Assembly (NCBI GenBank): GCA_030549955.1
Contig: JAUQQI010000101.1
Coordinates: 1-5,522, forward strand
Length of the DNA: 5,522 bases
Direction of reading: 5' to 3'
DNA from: Chloroflexota bacterium
GTDB lineage: Bacteria; Chloroflexota; Dehalococcoidia; JAUQQI01
Positions 1 through 5,522 of the stretch are shown piece by piece (the first letter of the stretch is position 1; every line of letters starts with the position of its first letter). The notes beneath the pieces were generated by a model, which was not told the origin of the DNA, made no database searches, and saw only the letters and a program-made list of their open reading frames with translations. Made by a program: the position numbers and the translations under genes.

Positions 1-1291
1 CCGCGAAATCCCGGCGGTTAAGCGGGTCGGTCCGTACGGCCAGCTCCTGGACGTCCAGGGTTGCGTCAATCCCGACCTTTGCCCATTGGTCTTTAACGAA
101 TACGGCCTGACTTTCCCAGCCGGCCCCCTTGCGGCTAAGTATTTTTGTCTTGAATCCGGCCGGAAACCCAGCTTCAGCCAGTAGACGCTTCGCCTCTTCC
201 CGTTCCCGGGCCTTGTCGGGGCTAAAGCCCGGAATCTTCGCCAGCTCATCCTTCGGCAGTGCCCACTGCCCAGCCGGGTGCATCATGGTGCCGACCGCCC
301 CGTTGCCCTGGGTGAGCACCTTGACAGCTTCCTCCCGGTCGATGGCCAGGGCTGCCGCTAGTCGCACCCGGGGGTCATCCCAGGGTTTCACCCGGGCATT
401 AAGATACACAACTCTGGACAGGGTCCCAACCGTGCGCTCGACGACGATCTGGGTTGCGGCCTGGCCGGTGATCGGCGTGAGGTCCGGGACGAAGTAGGGC
501 CTGAAAACAAGCAGTTCGCCCGTCAGCAAAGCCGACATCGCCGTATTCGGGTCCGGGATAATGAAAAACTTGATCCCGTCCAGATATGGTCGGCCTGGCA
601 CGTGGTACTCGGGATTCCTGACAAGCTCGATGCTTACGCCCCGGATGTACTCTTTGAATTTAAACGGCCCGGTGCCCACGACCTGCGATTTCATATCTCC
701 TCGGGCATCCAGGATGTCCTTGGGATAAATTGCGTTCCAGCCCTGAGCAATGTTTGCAAGAAGCGACGGGCTTGGCCGCTTGAGAATAAACTTGACAGTG
801 TAGTCGTCTGGCGTTTCGATGCCGTCTACGGCCGCAAAGGCCTCTCGCCGCAGGCTGACAATACCCCGGGGCGGCCAGATGATCCGTTCAAAGCTGGCCT
901 TAACATCTTCGGCCTTGAAGGGCTTGCCGTGGTGGAATTTAACGCCCCGCTTAAGATAGAAGGTGTAGGTCCTTCCGTCGGGGCTTATCTCCCAGCGTTC
1001 GGCCAGGTCGGGGATTATCTTCGTGTGGTCCAACGGGTCGAACTGGACCAACCCATTGTAACAGGGGGCGATCGGATGCAGGGCGACCCAGCTACTGTTC
1101 TGGTGCAGGTCGAAATTCGGTGGGTCCGTTTCTAAATAAGCGGTGAGAACGCCCCCGTAGCGGGGTGTCTCTTGCCGGGTCTGAGGTTGAGTCGGAGTCG
1201 CCGATTGGGGAGCGCATCCGAGGGCCAGGGCACTGACGGCACCCAGGCTCACCCCCAAAAATCGCCGTCTGGTGAACCTCCTCTGCACCAT
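1..1291 (-). CDS. ABC transporter solute-binding lipoprotein, family 5 (peptide/nickel type), C-terminus missing
   Basis: Extracytoplasmic substrate-binding component of a Dpp/Opp-type ABC importer; the ligand cannot be told from sequence. The 430 residues visible are open to the left edge, so perhaps the last 80-120 residues of a usual 500-550 are missing. The N-terminus has a twin-arginine motif (TRRRFLG, residues 7-13), a hydrophobic stretch and a lipobox LALGC with Cys26 as the lipidation site, followed by a Pro/Thr/Gln linker, so it is probably a Tat-exported lipoprotein. Family 5 landmarks follow: YGGVL (45-49), LAERWEISPDGRTYTFYLK (96-114), GVKFHHGKPFKAEDV (116-130), GTGPFKFKEY (206-215), NPEYHVPGRPYLDGI (226-240), and DDPRVRLAAALAID (305-318). 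The ATG lies 26 bp after the crotonase stop and 6 nt behind a strong GGGAGGTG (1298-1305). It is the last operon gene visible; permease and ATPase genes would lie beyond the left edge. The family call is firm. Confidence 0.93.
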   Translation of the reverse strand, partial: MVQRRFTRRRFLGVSLGAVSALALGCAPQSATPTQPQTRQETPRYGGVLTAYLETDPPNFDLHQNSSWVALHPIAPCYNGLVQFDPLDHTKIIPDLAERWEISPDGRTYTFYLKRGVKFHHGKPFKAEDVKASFERIIWPPRGIVSLRREAFAAVDGIETPDDYTVKFILKRPSPSLLANIAQGWNAIYPKDILDARGDMKSQVVGTGPFKFKEYIRGVSIELVRNPEYHVPGRPYLDGIKFFIIPDPNTAMSALLTGELLVFRPYFVPDLTPITGQAATQIVVERTVGTLSRVVYLNARVKPWDDPRVRLAAALAIDREEAVKVLTQGNGAVGTMMHPAGQWALPKDELAKIPGFSPDKAREREEAKRLLAEAGFPAGFKTKILSRKGAGWESQAVFVKDQWAKVGIDATLDVQELAVRTDPLNRRDFA

Positions 1292-1297
1292 GCCTTG

Positions 1298-1305
1298 CAC
1301 CTCCC
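1298..1305 (-). promoter_or_regulatory. ribosome binding site of the solute-binding protein gene
   Basis: GGGAGGTG, 6 nt before the ATG at 1291, inside the 26 bp gap after the crotonase stop. It fixes the start just upstream of the Tat motif. No promoter or terminator is visible in this gap, so the gene belongs to the operon. Confidence 0.75.
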
Positions 1306-1317
1306 TGTCCGGTTATG

Positions 1318-2091
1318 TCACGCCCCGGTAAACCGGGGCGGCCGCTTCTCGGCGAAGGCCCGAACTGCCTCCTTGGAATCCTCCGACGCCCGCAAAATGC
1401 GGCTGATAGCTGCCTCAAGCCTGAGGCCGTCGTTGATGTGCATATACTGGCTCCGGACGGCCAGCTCTTTTACCGCCCGAACCGCCAGCGGCGGATTGGC
1501 CATTATCCGCCGGGCATACTCTTCGGCCGTCGGCATCAGGTCTTTCAAGGGCACAACCTTGTTCACCAGCCCGACCCGGTACGCTTCTTCGGCCGTGATC
1601 ATCTCCCCGGTGAGCAGAAGTTCCATCGCAATGCAGTACGGGAGCTGCCTTAAGGCGCGCTGAGTTCCACCGTTCCCCGGGGGAAAACCCCGCTTCACCT
1701 CGGGCAGGCCAAACCTGGCATGCTCGGCCGCCACCCGGATGTCGGTGGCGAAGAGGAGGGTAAGACCGCCCCCGAGACAGTAGCCGTTTACAGCCGCAAT
1801 GACTGGCTTCCAGACTTCAAGGCCGCGATTTAAAATTGGTTCGGCCTGGGTCTGCCAGAACTCCCAGAGCTCGGGTTCCCTGGGGATGGTCTTTTTGAGG
1901 TCAGCCCCGGCACAGAAGGCCGTGTCTCCGGCCCCGGTGATTATCGCCACCCAGATCTCCGGGTTGTCACGGACCTCTATCCACGCCTCCGATAGTTCCC
2001 GGTAAGTCTCCGGGTCGAGGGCATTCATCGCCTCCGGCCGATTAATCGTGAGATAAGCGACACGGTCCCTCACTTCAAACAAGAGAGCCAT
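1318..2091 (-). CDS. enoyl-CoA hydratase/isomerase family (crotonase) protein
   Basis: A 257-residue cytoplasmic crotonase-fold protein of normal length acting on a CoA thioester. Seen: the N-terminal VAYLTINRPEAMNAL (11-25), the first oxyanion-hole motif FCAGADLK (59-66), the second, GYCLGGGL (103-110), and FGLPEVKRGFPPGNGGTQR (127-145), then the C-terminal helices. Compared by eye with rat mitochondrial enoyl-CoA hydratase, Glu164 is kept as Glu131, but the Glu144 position is Thr111. Classical hydratases use both glutamates; members with only the second include feruloyl-CoA hydratase-lyase type enzymes and some isomerases, so plain hydratase activity should not be assumed. The ATG at 2091 follows GGGAGGG (2096-2102) and overlaps the 3' end of the acyl-CoA dehydrogenase gene by 17 nt, implying coupled translation. 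An upstream in-frame TTG (2121) is less likely. Function within the pathway is inferred: it would act on the enoyl-CoA made by the preceding dehydrogenase. Confidence 0.93.
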   Translation of the reverse strand: MALLFEVRDRVAYLTINRPEAMNALDPETYRELSEAWIEVRDNPEIWVAIITGAGDTAFCAGADLKKTIPREPELWEFWQTQAEPILNRGLEVWKPVIAAVNGYCLGGGLTLLFATDIRVAAEHARFGLPEVKRGFPPGNGGTQRALRQLPYCIAMELLLTGEMITAEEAYRVGLVNKVVPLKDLMPTAEEYARRIMANPPLAVRAVKELAVRSQYMHINDGLRLEAAISRILRASEDSKEAVRAFAEKRPPRFTGA

Positions 2092-3262
2092 TGTACCCTC
2101 CCGAAAAGAGCTGGCGGGCAATGATTAGCCGCTGGACCTCCGTTGGCCCTTCCCCAATCCGCCGGATACGGAGTTCCCGGAACCAGCGCTCCAGGGGCAG
2201 GTCCTTGCTTACGCCGTAGCCGCCGTGAATCTGGATCGCCCGGTCAACCACCCGGAAAGCGGCTTCGGTCGCAAAGGCCTTGGCAATGGCCGTCTCGAAC
2301 CGGTAGTCCCGGGCGCTCGTTGACCGGTCGGCCTTATCAGCCGCCTGGAGGATAAGCCAGCGGGCCGACCGGATCTCGATCTCGTTGTCGATGAGCATCC
2401 ACTGGATCGCCTGCCGGGTCGAAAGGGGCGCCCCGAAAGTTTCCCGCTTCTGGGCGTAATCGACGGCCATCCGCTGGGCGGCAACGGCCACGCCGAGGCT
2501 TGCCGCCGAATAGGTTATCCGGTTGCGCGTAAGGACTTCGTTGGCGATATCGAGGCCCTGTCCCTCCTCCCCCAGGACATTTTCAGGGGGCACCCTCACC
2601 CCATCCAGAGTTATTTCGGTCGCATACTCTGCCGAGCGGAGGGTGTGGACGATCCGCCGGATAGCAAAACCCGGCGTGTTCGTCTCGACGATAAAACAGG
2701 TGATTCCCTGCCGACCTTTCGCCGGGTCGGTCCGGGCGTAGACCAGCCCGAAGTCAGCCCGGTCCGCCCCCGAGATGAAGATCTTCGACCCGGTAATCAC
2801 CCAGTCGTCTCCGTCCCGGACCGCCCGGGTCTGAATGGCCCGGGCCGGGTCCGAGCCGCCCGACGGCTCGGTAAGGGCGAAGAAGCCTCGCTTTTCGCCC
2901 CGAAGCATCGGATAAAGATACTTCTGGCGTTGCTCCTCGGTCCCCCGGTAAAGCTGGGCTAAACCCACCGTACCGAAGACCCCGTAAGCCGGGGCGTAAA
3001 GGCCGGCCCGATGCTGGGAAAGCTCCTCAAACACCAGGGCCAGCGTCACCGTATCCAGCCCCGGACCCCCGAATTCGGCGGGAACATCCAGCCCGTAAAG
3101 GCCCATCTCCCGGACCTTCTTCGTGAGCCGCGCCTCCTCTTCCGGCGGAAGCTCGAAGGCGTCGGGGTCAAGCTCCCGCTCCAGGGGGATTATCTCCTCC
3201 CGGATGAACCGACGAACGGTCTGAACTATCATCCGCTGTTGCTCGTCAGGTTGCAGGTCCAT
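2075..3262 (-). CDS. acyl-CoA dehydrogenase
   Basis: FAD-dependent acyl-CoA dehydrogenase that introduces an alpha,beta double bond into an acyl-CoA, normally passing electrons to ETF. It is 395 residues, full length for the family. Domain order is classical: N-terminal helical domain (about 1-125), middle beta domain (about 126-240) with the FAD/substrate signature FALTEPSGGSD (128-138) and WVITGSKIFISG (154-165), and C-terminal helical domain (about 245-395) with QKRETFGAPL (271-280) and QIHGGYG (344-350). The catalytic base is very likely Glu371 in RRIGEGPTEVQR, the place of Glu376 in medium-chain enzymes; here the loop reads IGEGP rather than the common IYEGT. The ATG at 3262 was chosen because GGAGGAG (3268-3274) lies 5 nt upstream. 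A GTG at 3283 would overlap the previous gene's stop as GTGA but has no Shine-Dalgarno. Chain length or branching of the substrate cannot be read from the sequence; the neighbours suggest a beta-oxidation-like route. Confidence 0.95.
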   Translation of the reverse strand: MDLQPDEQQRMIVQTVRRFIREEIIPLERELDPDAFELPPEEEARLTKKVREMGLYGLDVPAEFGGPGLDTVTLALVFEELSQHRAGLYAPAYGVFGTVGLAQLYRGTEEQRQKYLYPMLRGEKRGFFALTEPSGGSDPARAIQTRAVRDGDDWVITGSKIFISGADRADFGLVYARTDPAKGRQGITCFIVETNTPGFAIRRIVHTLRSAEYATEITLDGVRVPPENVLGEEGQGLDIANEVLTRNRITYSAASLGVAVAAQRMAVDYAQKRETFGAPLSTRQAIQWMLIDNEIEIRSARWLILQAADKADRSTSARDYRFETAIAKAFATEAAFRVVDRAIQIHGGYGVSKDLPLERWFRELRIRRIGEGPTEVQRLIIARQLFSGGYNGSLV

Positions 3263-3267
3263 AGCCT

Positions 3268-3274
3268 CTCCTCC
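3268..3274 (-). promoter_or_regulatory. ribosome binding site deciding the acyl-CoA dehydrogenase start
   Basis: GGAGGAG, 5 nt before the ATG at 3262, is a near-ideal Shine-Dalgarno within the 17 bp gap after the GIY-YIG-like gene. It favours the ATG over the in-frame GTG at 3283, which lies upstream of this site and has no Shine-Dalgarno of its own. Confidence 0.75.
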
Positions 3275-3279
3275 GAAAG

Positions 3280-3657
3280 TCACGGCTGCCAGCGGCCGGT
3301 AATCGGCGAAAGGTGAAAGCGCCCGAGTTTCGGAGGAAGGTCGCCCGTTGCCAGGTTCCCTTCCGGCAGGCGCTGGTTTGCCTCATAATAGAGGGTTAAA
3401 AGCTCGTACCAGCGGCTAAGGTAAGAGAGCGTCACCTCGTACCGAAACCGGGCGGCCTGCTCCCGGGTGACCGGATTTGGGTTATCCGGCCCAAAATGCC
3501 GGGCGATTTCTTCCCTGAGCCCGAAAAGGGACCGGCCTCCGGCATATCCGATGTAGAGGATCCGGCCCTCGGCATCGCCCACCTCGTAGACCCCCAGGGT
3601 TGCCGGAATCGCCTTCAGTTGGGCCGGGTCAAAGGGTTGCCAGGGCTTTCGCAGCAT
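3280..3657 (-). CDS. small GIY-YIG-like domain protein of unknown function
   Basis: A 125-residue soluble protein with no signal peptide or membrane segment. By eye it resembles a GIY-YIG domain such as the N-terminal domain of UvrC: PATLGVYEVGDAEGRILYIG (18-37) supplies the GVY and YIG halves of the two-strand motif. A helix with Arg48 (GLREEIARHF) and a later helix with Glu92-Ala-Asn (YYEANQRLPEGN, 90-101) sit roughly where GIY-YIG enzymes hold their Arg, Glu and Asn. The Arg appears shifted by about one residue against the usual spacing, so nuclease activity is doubtful. A Trp/Pro-rich start (RKPWQPF) and a basic, Pro-rich tail flank the domain. The ATG is 10 bp after the DUF35 gene; its Shine-Dalgarno GAGGAG (3664-3669) partly overlaps that gene's TGA. 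Its stop lies 17 bp before the acyl-CoA dehydrogenase start, so it is co-transcribed with metabolic genes. No function is claimed; the reading frame is well supported, the fold less so. Confidence 0.85.
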   Translation of the reverse strand: MLRKPWQPFDPAQLKAIPATLGVYEVGDAEGRILYIGYAGGRSLFGLREEIARHFGPDNPNPVTREQAARFRYEVTLSYLSRWYELLTLYYEANQRLPEGNLATGDLPPKLGRFHLSPITGRWQP

Positions 3658-3663
3658 CTTCGG

Positions 3664-3669
3664 CTCCTC
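3664..3669 (-). promoter_or_regulatory. ribosome binding site overlapping upstream stop codon
   Basis: GAGGAG, 6 nt before the ATG of the GIY-YIG-like gene. Its first bases are shared with the TGA stop of the DUF35 gene (TGAGGAG), so a ribosome ending the DUF35 protein sits on this site. This supports both the chosen start at 3657 and coupled translation. Confidence 0.75.
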
Positions 3670-4105
3670 AATCGACCACGGCGTCGGCCCGCTCCCAGAC
3701 CTCCACCGGTCGAAACTTAATCAGGGTGATTTCGTCGGTCACCGGCTCGTAGACGGCCTCGACCGGCATGCCCACGTAGACCTCGTCGTTGCGACAGCCG
3801 ACGATATTCGAAACCAGCCTCGGGCCTTCAACCAGCTCGACGACAGCCACGTTGTACGGAACCTGGTCTTTAAAAGCGGGGTGAAAGGCCTGGTGAAAGA
3901 CGACAAAGCTGTAAACCGTGCCCCGGCCGGAAACAGGCGCCCACTCGGCCTCGTCCGAAAGGCACCAGTAGCAGTGGCGGGCCGGCGGGTAGCGCCACCG
4001 GCCGCAGTTCCTGCACCGCTGAAGCGTGAGCCGGCCGGCCCGGGCCGATTCCCAGAAGGGCCGGTTCTGGTCGGTAATTTCGGGAAGGGGTCGCTCTGCC
4101 GTCAT
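3668..4105 (-). CDS. DUF35 zinc-ribbon/OB-fold protein, partner of thiolase-like protein
   Basis: A 145-residue cytoplasmic protein with the two-part DUF35 layout. The N-terminal helix ITDQNRPFWESARAGRL (10-26) is followed by a rubredoxin-like zinc ribbon with Cys31-x2-Cys34 and Cys45-x2-Cys48 (RCRNCG and HCYWC). The OB fold runs from about residue 55 to 135, with GRGTVYSFVVFHQAFHPAF (60-78) and PYNVAVVEL (83-91). Known relatives bind thiolase-like proteins: the DUF35 domain of ChsH2 with the aldolase Ltp2, BbsA with BbsB in anaerobic toluene breakdown, and the archaeal bridge between acetoacetyl-CoA thiolase and HMG-CoA synthase. In those systems it is thought to help hold or channel the CoA thioester. 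Here the ATG overlaps the stop of the thiolase-like gene by 4 nt (ATGA), strong support for coupled synthesis of a 1:1 complex. GGGAG lies very close before the start. All four zinc cysteines are intact. Confidence 0.93.
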   Translation of the reverse strand: MTAERPLPEITDQNRPFWESARAGRLTLQRCRNCGRWRYPPARHCYWCLSDEAEWAPVSGRGTVYSFVVFHQAFHPAFKDQVPYNVAVVELVEGPRLVSNIVGCRNDEVYVGMPVEAVYEPVTDEITLIKFRPVEVWERADAVVD

Positions 4106-5256
4106 CTCTCCCGCCCAAGGACAAGGGTTGCGTGGGTCGTCATGATCCCACCCTGGTTGCTCACCACCGCGACCTTTGCGTCAGGCACCTGGCGGGGGCC
4201 GCACTCGCCCCGGAGCTGGCGAACCGCCTCGACGATAAGCTGCATCCCGGGCATTCCGGTTTCAGCCAGAAGTCCACCGCTCGTGTTCAGCGGGAGTTCA
4301 CCCCCAAGCTCAATTCGGCCGCCTTCAACGAAGCCCCCGCCCTCACCCTTCTTGCAAAAGCCGTAATCCTCCAGGGTGATGATGGGCACAATCGTAAAGC
4401 AGTCGTAAAGCTCGACCAGGTCGACATCCTGCGGGGTTATGCCGGCCATCTCGAAGGCGACCCGACCCGACTCTTTCGCCCCGCTGGTCGTCCAGTCTTC
4501 CCGCAGGACCAGGTCCTTCGCCGGGTGCGATTGGCCGACTCCCAGGACATAGACCGGCGGCTTTTTTAAGTCCCGGGCCCGCTCTTCAGAGGTTACGACG
4601 ACAGCCGCCCCGCCGTCGGTGATGGGACAGCAGTCGTATAGACGCAGCGGCTCGACCACGAACCGGCTGTTGAAGTAGTCTTCGAGGGTTATCGGCTCCC
4701 GGAACTGGGCGTTGGGGTTCAGGGACGCATGCTTGCGGCAGGCGATGGCGACTGCCGCCAGCTGTTCGGGCTTAAGGCCGTACTCGTGCATGTAGCGGCG
4801 GGTAATCAGGGCATAGCCGGCCGGGGCACCCATCAGGCCGTAGGCGGCCTCGTCCCCGGCAATCCGCCGGTACGCCGCCCGGGAGCCCGTGAGGGGGTTA
4901 TCGCCGTAGCTGCAGACGACGACTTCGGCCATCCCGGCGTCAATTACGCTCATGGCGTACCAGATAAGGCCGATATTCGAGGCCCCGGCCTGGTCGATGG
5001 TGGCGGTGACCCTGGGGGAGATCCCAAGGGCCTGGGCGACTTTTGTGCTGTAAAGCATCTGGAAATCCGAGGTTGGGGCCTTGGTGAGGACCCCGTCAAC
5101 GTCGTCCTTGGTAAGGCCGGCGTCGTCCAGGGCTCGCTTAATCGCCTCGACATTGAGGGCCACGTGGGACCAGCCCGGCAGCCTGCCGTAGGCGGTGTTT
5201 CCGACCCCGACGATGCAGTAGCGGCTTCGGAAAGGCCACCTGGGAGTTCGAGCCAT
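4102..5256 (-). CDS. thiolase-like (SCP-x/lipid-transfer type) protein lacking the canonical active-site Cys
   Basis: A 384-residue cytoplasmic thiolase-superfamily protein of the SCP-x/Ltp kind that pairs with DUF35 proteins. Seen: CIVGVGNTAYG (14-24), a first core domain to about 200, DCCPITDGGAAVVV (208-221), DVDLVELYDCFTI (277-289), EDYGFCKKGEGGGFVEGG (296-313), LPLNTSGGLLAE (321-332), and a C-terminal SNQGGIMTTHATLVLGRE (366-383). Where thiolases carry the nucleophilic Cys (CASG), this protein reads QAGASN (89-94), with Gly91 at that place; the GHP histidine is also absent (ETGMPG, 332-337). It therefore probably does not run the usual ping-pong thiolysis; Ltp2-type retro-aldol cleavage is one precedent, a scaffolding role another. 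The start at 5256 fits family length and lies downstream of a promoter whose -35 box contains the only earlier in-frame start (TTG, 5331). The Shine-Dalgarno is weak (GGGGG about 10 nt upstream). It is the first gene of the operon. Confidence 0.92.
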   Translation of the reverse strand: MARTPRWPFRSRYCIVGVGNTAYGRLPGWSHVALNVEAIKRALDDAGLTKDDVDGVLTKAPTSDFQMLYSTKVAQALGISPRVTATIDQAGASNIGLIWYAMSVIDAGMAEVVVCSYGDNPLTGSRAAYRRIAGDEAAYGLMGAPAGYALITRRYMHEYGLKPEQLAAVAIACRKHASLNPNAQFREPITLEDYFNSRFVVEPLRLYDCCPITDGGAAVVVTSEERARDLKKPPVYVLGVGQSHPAKDLVLREDWTTSGAKESGRVAFEMAGITPQDVDLVELYDCFTIVPIITLEDYGFCKKGEGGGFVEGGRIELGGELPLNTSGGLLAETGMPGMQLIVEAVRQLRGECGPRQVPDAKVAVVSNQGGIMTTHATLVLGRER

Positions 5257-5302
5257 AGTTATTTCGCCCCCGTCGGGATTTTGCGGACGCCGGGTCCGGT
5301 AG

Positions 5303-5331
5303 AATGTACGCCAACTCGTCCCCGGTGTCAA
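5303..5331 (-). promoter_or_regulatory. sigma-70-type promoter of the operon
   Basis: On the minus strand a perfect -35 box TTGACA (5331-5326) is followed by a 17 bp spacer and a -10 box TACATT (5308-5303), which matches 4 of 6 consensus bases including the leading TA and final T. Transcription would start near 5296, giving a leader of about 40 nt before the thiolase-like ATG at 5256. No other intergenic gap in the operon exceeds 26 bp, so this is the only evident promoter for all six genes. No operator palindrome is obvious next to it. The call rests on sequence match and position. Confidence 0.72.
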
Positions 5332-5455
5332 CCGGCCTCAGGGGACCCCCGGGGATTTCGGATTTTAGCGCTGGGGCCCAGTCCCGGGGGTGGCCGGCGG
5401 CGGAAGGTTTTAAAAGCGGGTCATGTGTAAGTTCAGAAACATTTGAGACAGTGGC
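5332..5455. other. non-coding spacer upstream of the operon
   Basis: No credible gene is seen here on either strand. From 5332 to about 5400 the sequence is very GC-rich with G- and C-runs and a short ggattt direct repeat near 5353-5366. From about 5403 to 5450 it turns markedly richer in A and T, with a TTTTAAAA palindrome (5408-5415) and a segment beginning TGTGTAAGTTCAG (5424) and ending TTTGAGACA (5450). This compositional break, followed by the hairpin tract, suggests a junction with a different sequence, possibly a mobile element beginning near 5424. Confidence 0.4.
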
Positions 5456-5516
5456 AGTCGCCGGAGGCGACTCGGCCGGGCCAGGCAGCCGAGACCTTGA
5501 CAGCGCCGAAGGCGCC
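5456..5516. repeat. tract of three short inverted repeats at the window edge
   Basis: Three consecutive inverted repeats: AGTCGCC/GGCGACT with a GGA loop (arms 5456-5462 and 5466-5472), CTCGGC/GCCGAG with an 11 nt loop (5471-5476 and 5488-5493), and GCGCC/GGCGC with a GAA loop (5503-5507 and 5511-5515). The first and third share the GCC-GNA-GGC core. No T-run follows on either strand, so these are not convincing intrinsic terminators. They could be part of a structured RNA, a regulatory region or a mobile-element end; the window stops too soon to decide. Confidence 0.5.
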
Positions 5517-5522
5517 CCCTGC

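Noticed and set aside
602..1135. Plus-strand open frame of 177 codons opposite the solute-binding protein gene
   Set aside because: The opposite strand encodes an uninterrupted family 5 binding protein across the whole region; this frame is a shadow.
1092..1418. Minus-strand open frame of 108 codons bridging the crotonase 3' end and the binding-protein 5' end
   Set aside because: Arg/Pro-rich product with no domain, out of frame with both genes it overlaps.
3263..3283. GTG start for the acyl-CoA dehydrogenase with a GTGA overlap
   Set aside because: It lacks a Shine-Dalgarno, whereas the ATG at 3262 has GGAGGAG 5 nt upstream; the added residues are simply the translated ribosome site.
5257..5331. 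TTG start for the thiolase-like gene, adding 25 residues
   Set aside because: The TTG is part of a consensus -35 box, the added residues do not resemble the family N-terminus, and the ATG at 5256 gives the usual length.
4729..5430. Long plus-strand open frame (233 codons) opposite the thiolase-like gene
   Set aside because: It is antisense to a clear family member, has no recognisable domain, and is Gly/Pro-rich as expected from a shadow frame in GC-rich DNA.
5456..5472. Hairpin as an intrinsic terminator
   Set aside because: Short stem and no U-run downstream on either strand.
5497..5502. Plus-strand TTGACA as a divergent promoter
   Set aside because: Any -10 box would lie at or beyond the window end, so nothing supports it.

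Overview
This 5.5 kb, GC-rich bacterial window carries one compact operon, read entirely on the minus strand (right to left). In transcription order it encodes a thiolase-like protein, a zinc-ribbon/OB-fold (DUF35) protein, a small GIY-YIG-like protein, an acyl-CoA dehydrogenase, an enoyl-CoA hydratase/isomerase-family (crotonase) protein, and the first 430 residues of a family 5 ABC-transporter solute-binding lipoprotein that runs off the left edge. The genes are packed with gaps of 10, 17 and 26 bp and overlaps of 4 and 17 bp, and most have a clear Shine-Dalgarno. Almost every base from 1 to 5256 is coding.

The right end (about 5257-5522) is non-coding. It holds a well-formed sigma-70-type promoter (TTGACA, 17 bp spacer, TACATT) reading into the thiolase-like gene with a leader of roughly 40 nt. 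Beyond it lie a GC-rich spacer, a lower-GC patch, and a tract of three closely spaced short inverted repeats at the window edge. The edge could be the end of a mobile element, but this is not proven.

The enzymes suggest CoA-thioester catabolism: oxidation of an acyl-CoA by the dehydrogenase, hydration or another crotonase reaction, and carbon-carbon bond cleavage or formation by the thiolase-like/DUF35 pair. Two of the three catalytic proteins depart from the textbook active site. The thiolase-like protein appears to lack both the nucleophilic Cys and the GHP histidine, and the crotonase keeps only one of the two hydratase glutamates. The pathway may therefore not be ordinary fatty-acid beta-oxidation. 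The thiolase-like/DUF35 pair recalls the steroid side-chain aldolase Ltp2 with the DUF35 domain of ChsH2. The solute-binding protein at the operon's end suggests that uptake of a substrate is coupled to its breakdown. The substrate cannot be read from the sequence.

Taxonomy is uncertain. Strong Shine-Dalgarno sites, high GC, a Tat-type lipoprotein signal on the solute-binding protein and this gene set would fit Chloroflexota or a deep-branching Bacillota-like lineage, but no marker gene is present. The most unusual element is the 125-residue GIY-YIG-like protein placed between the metabolic genes.
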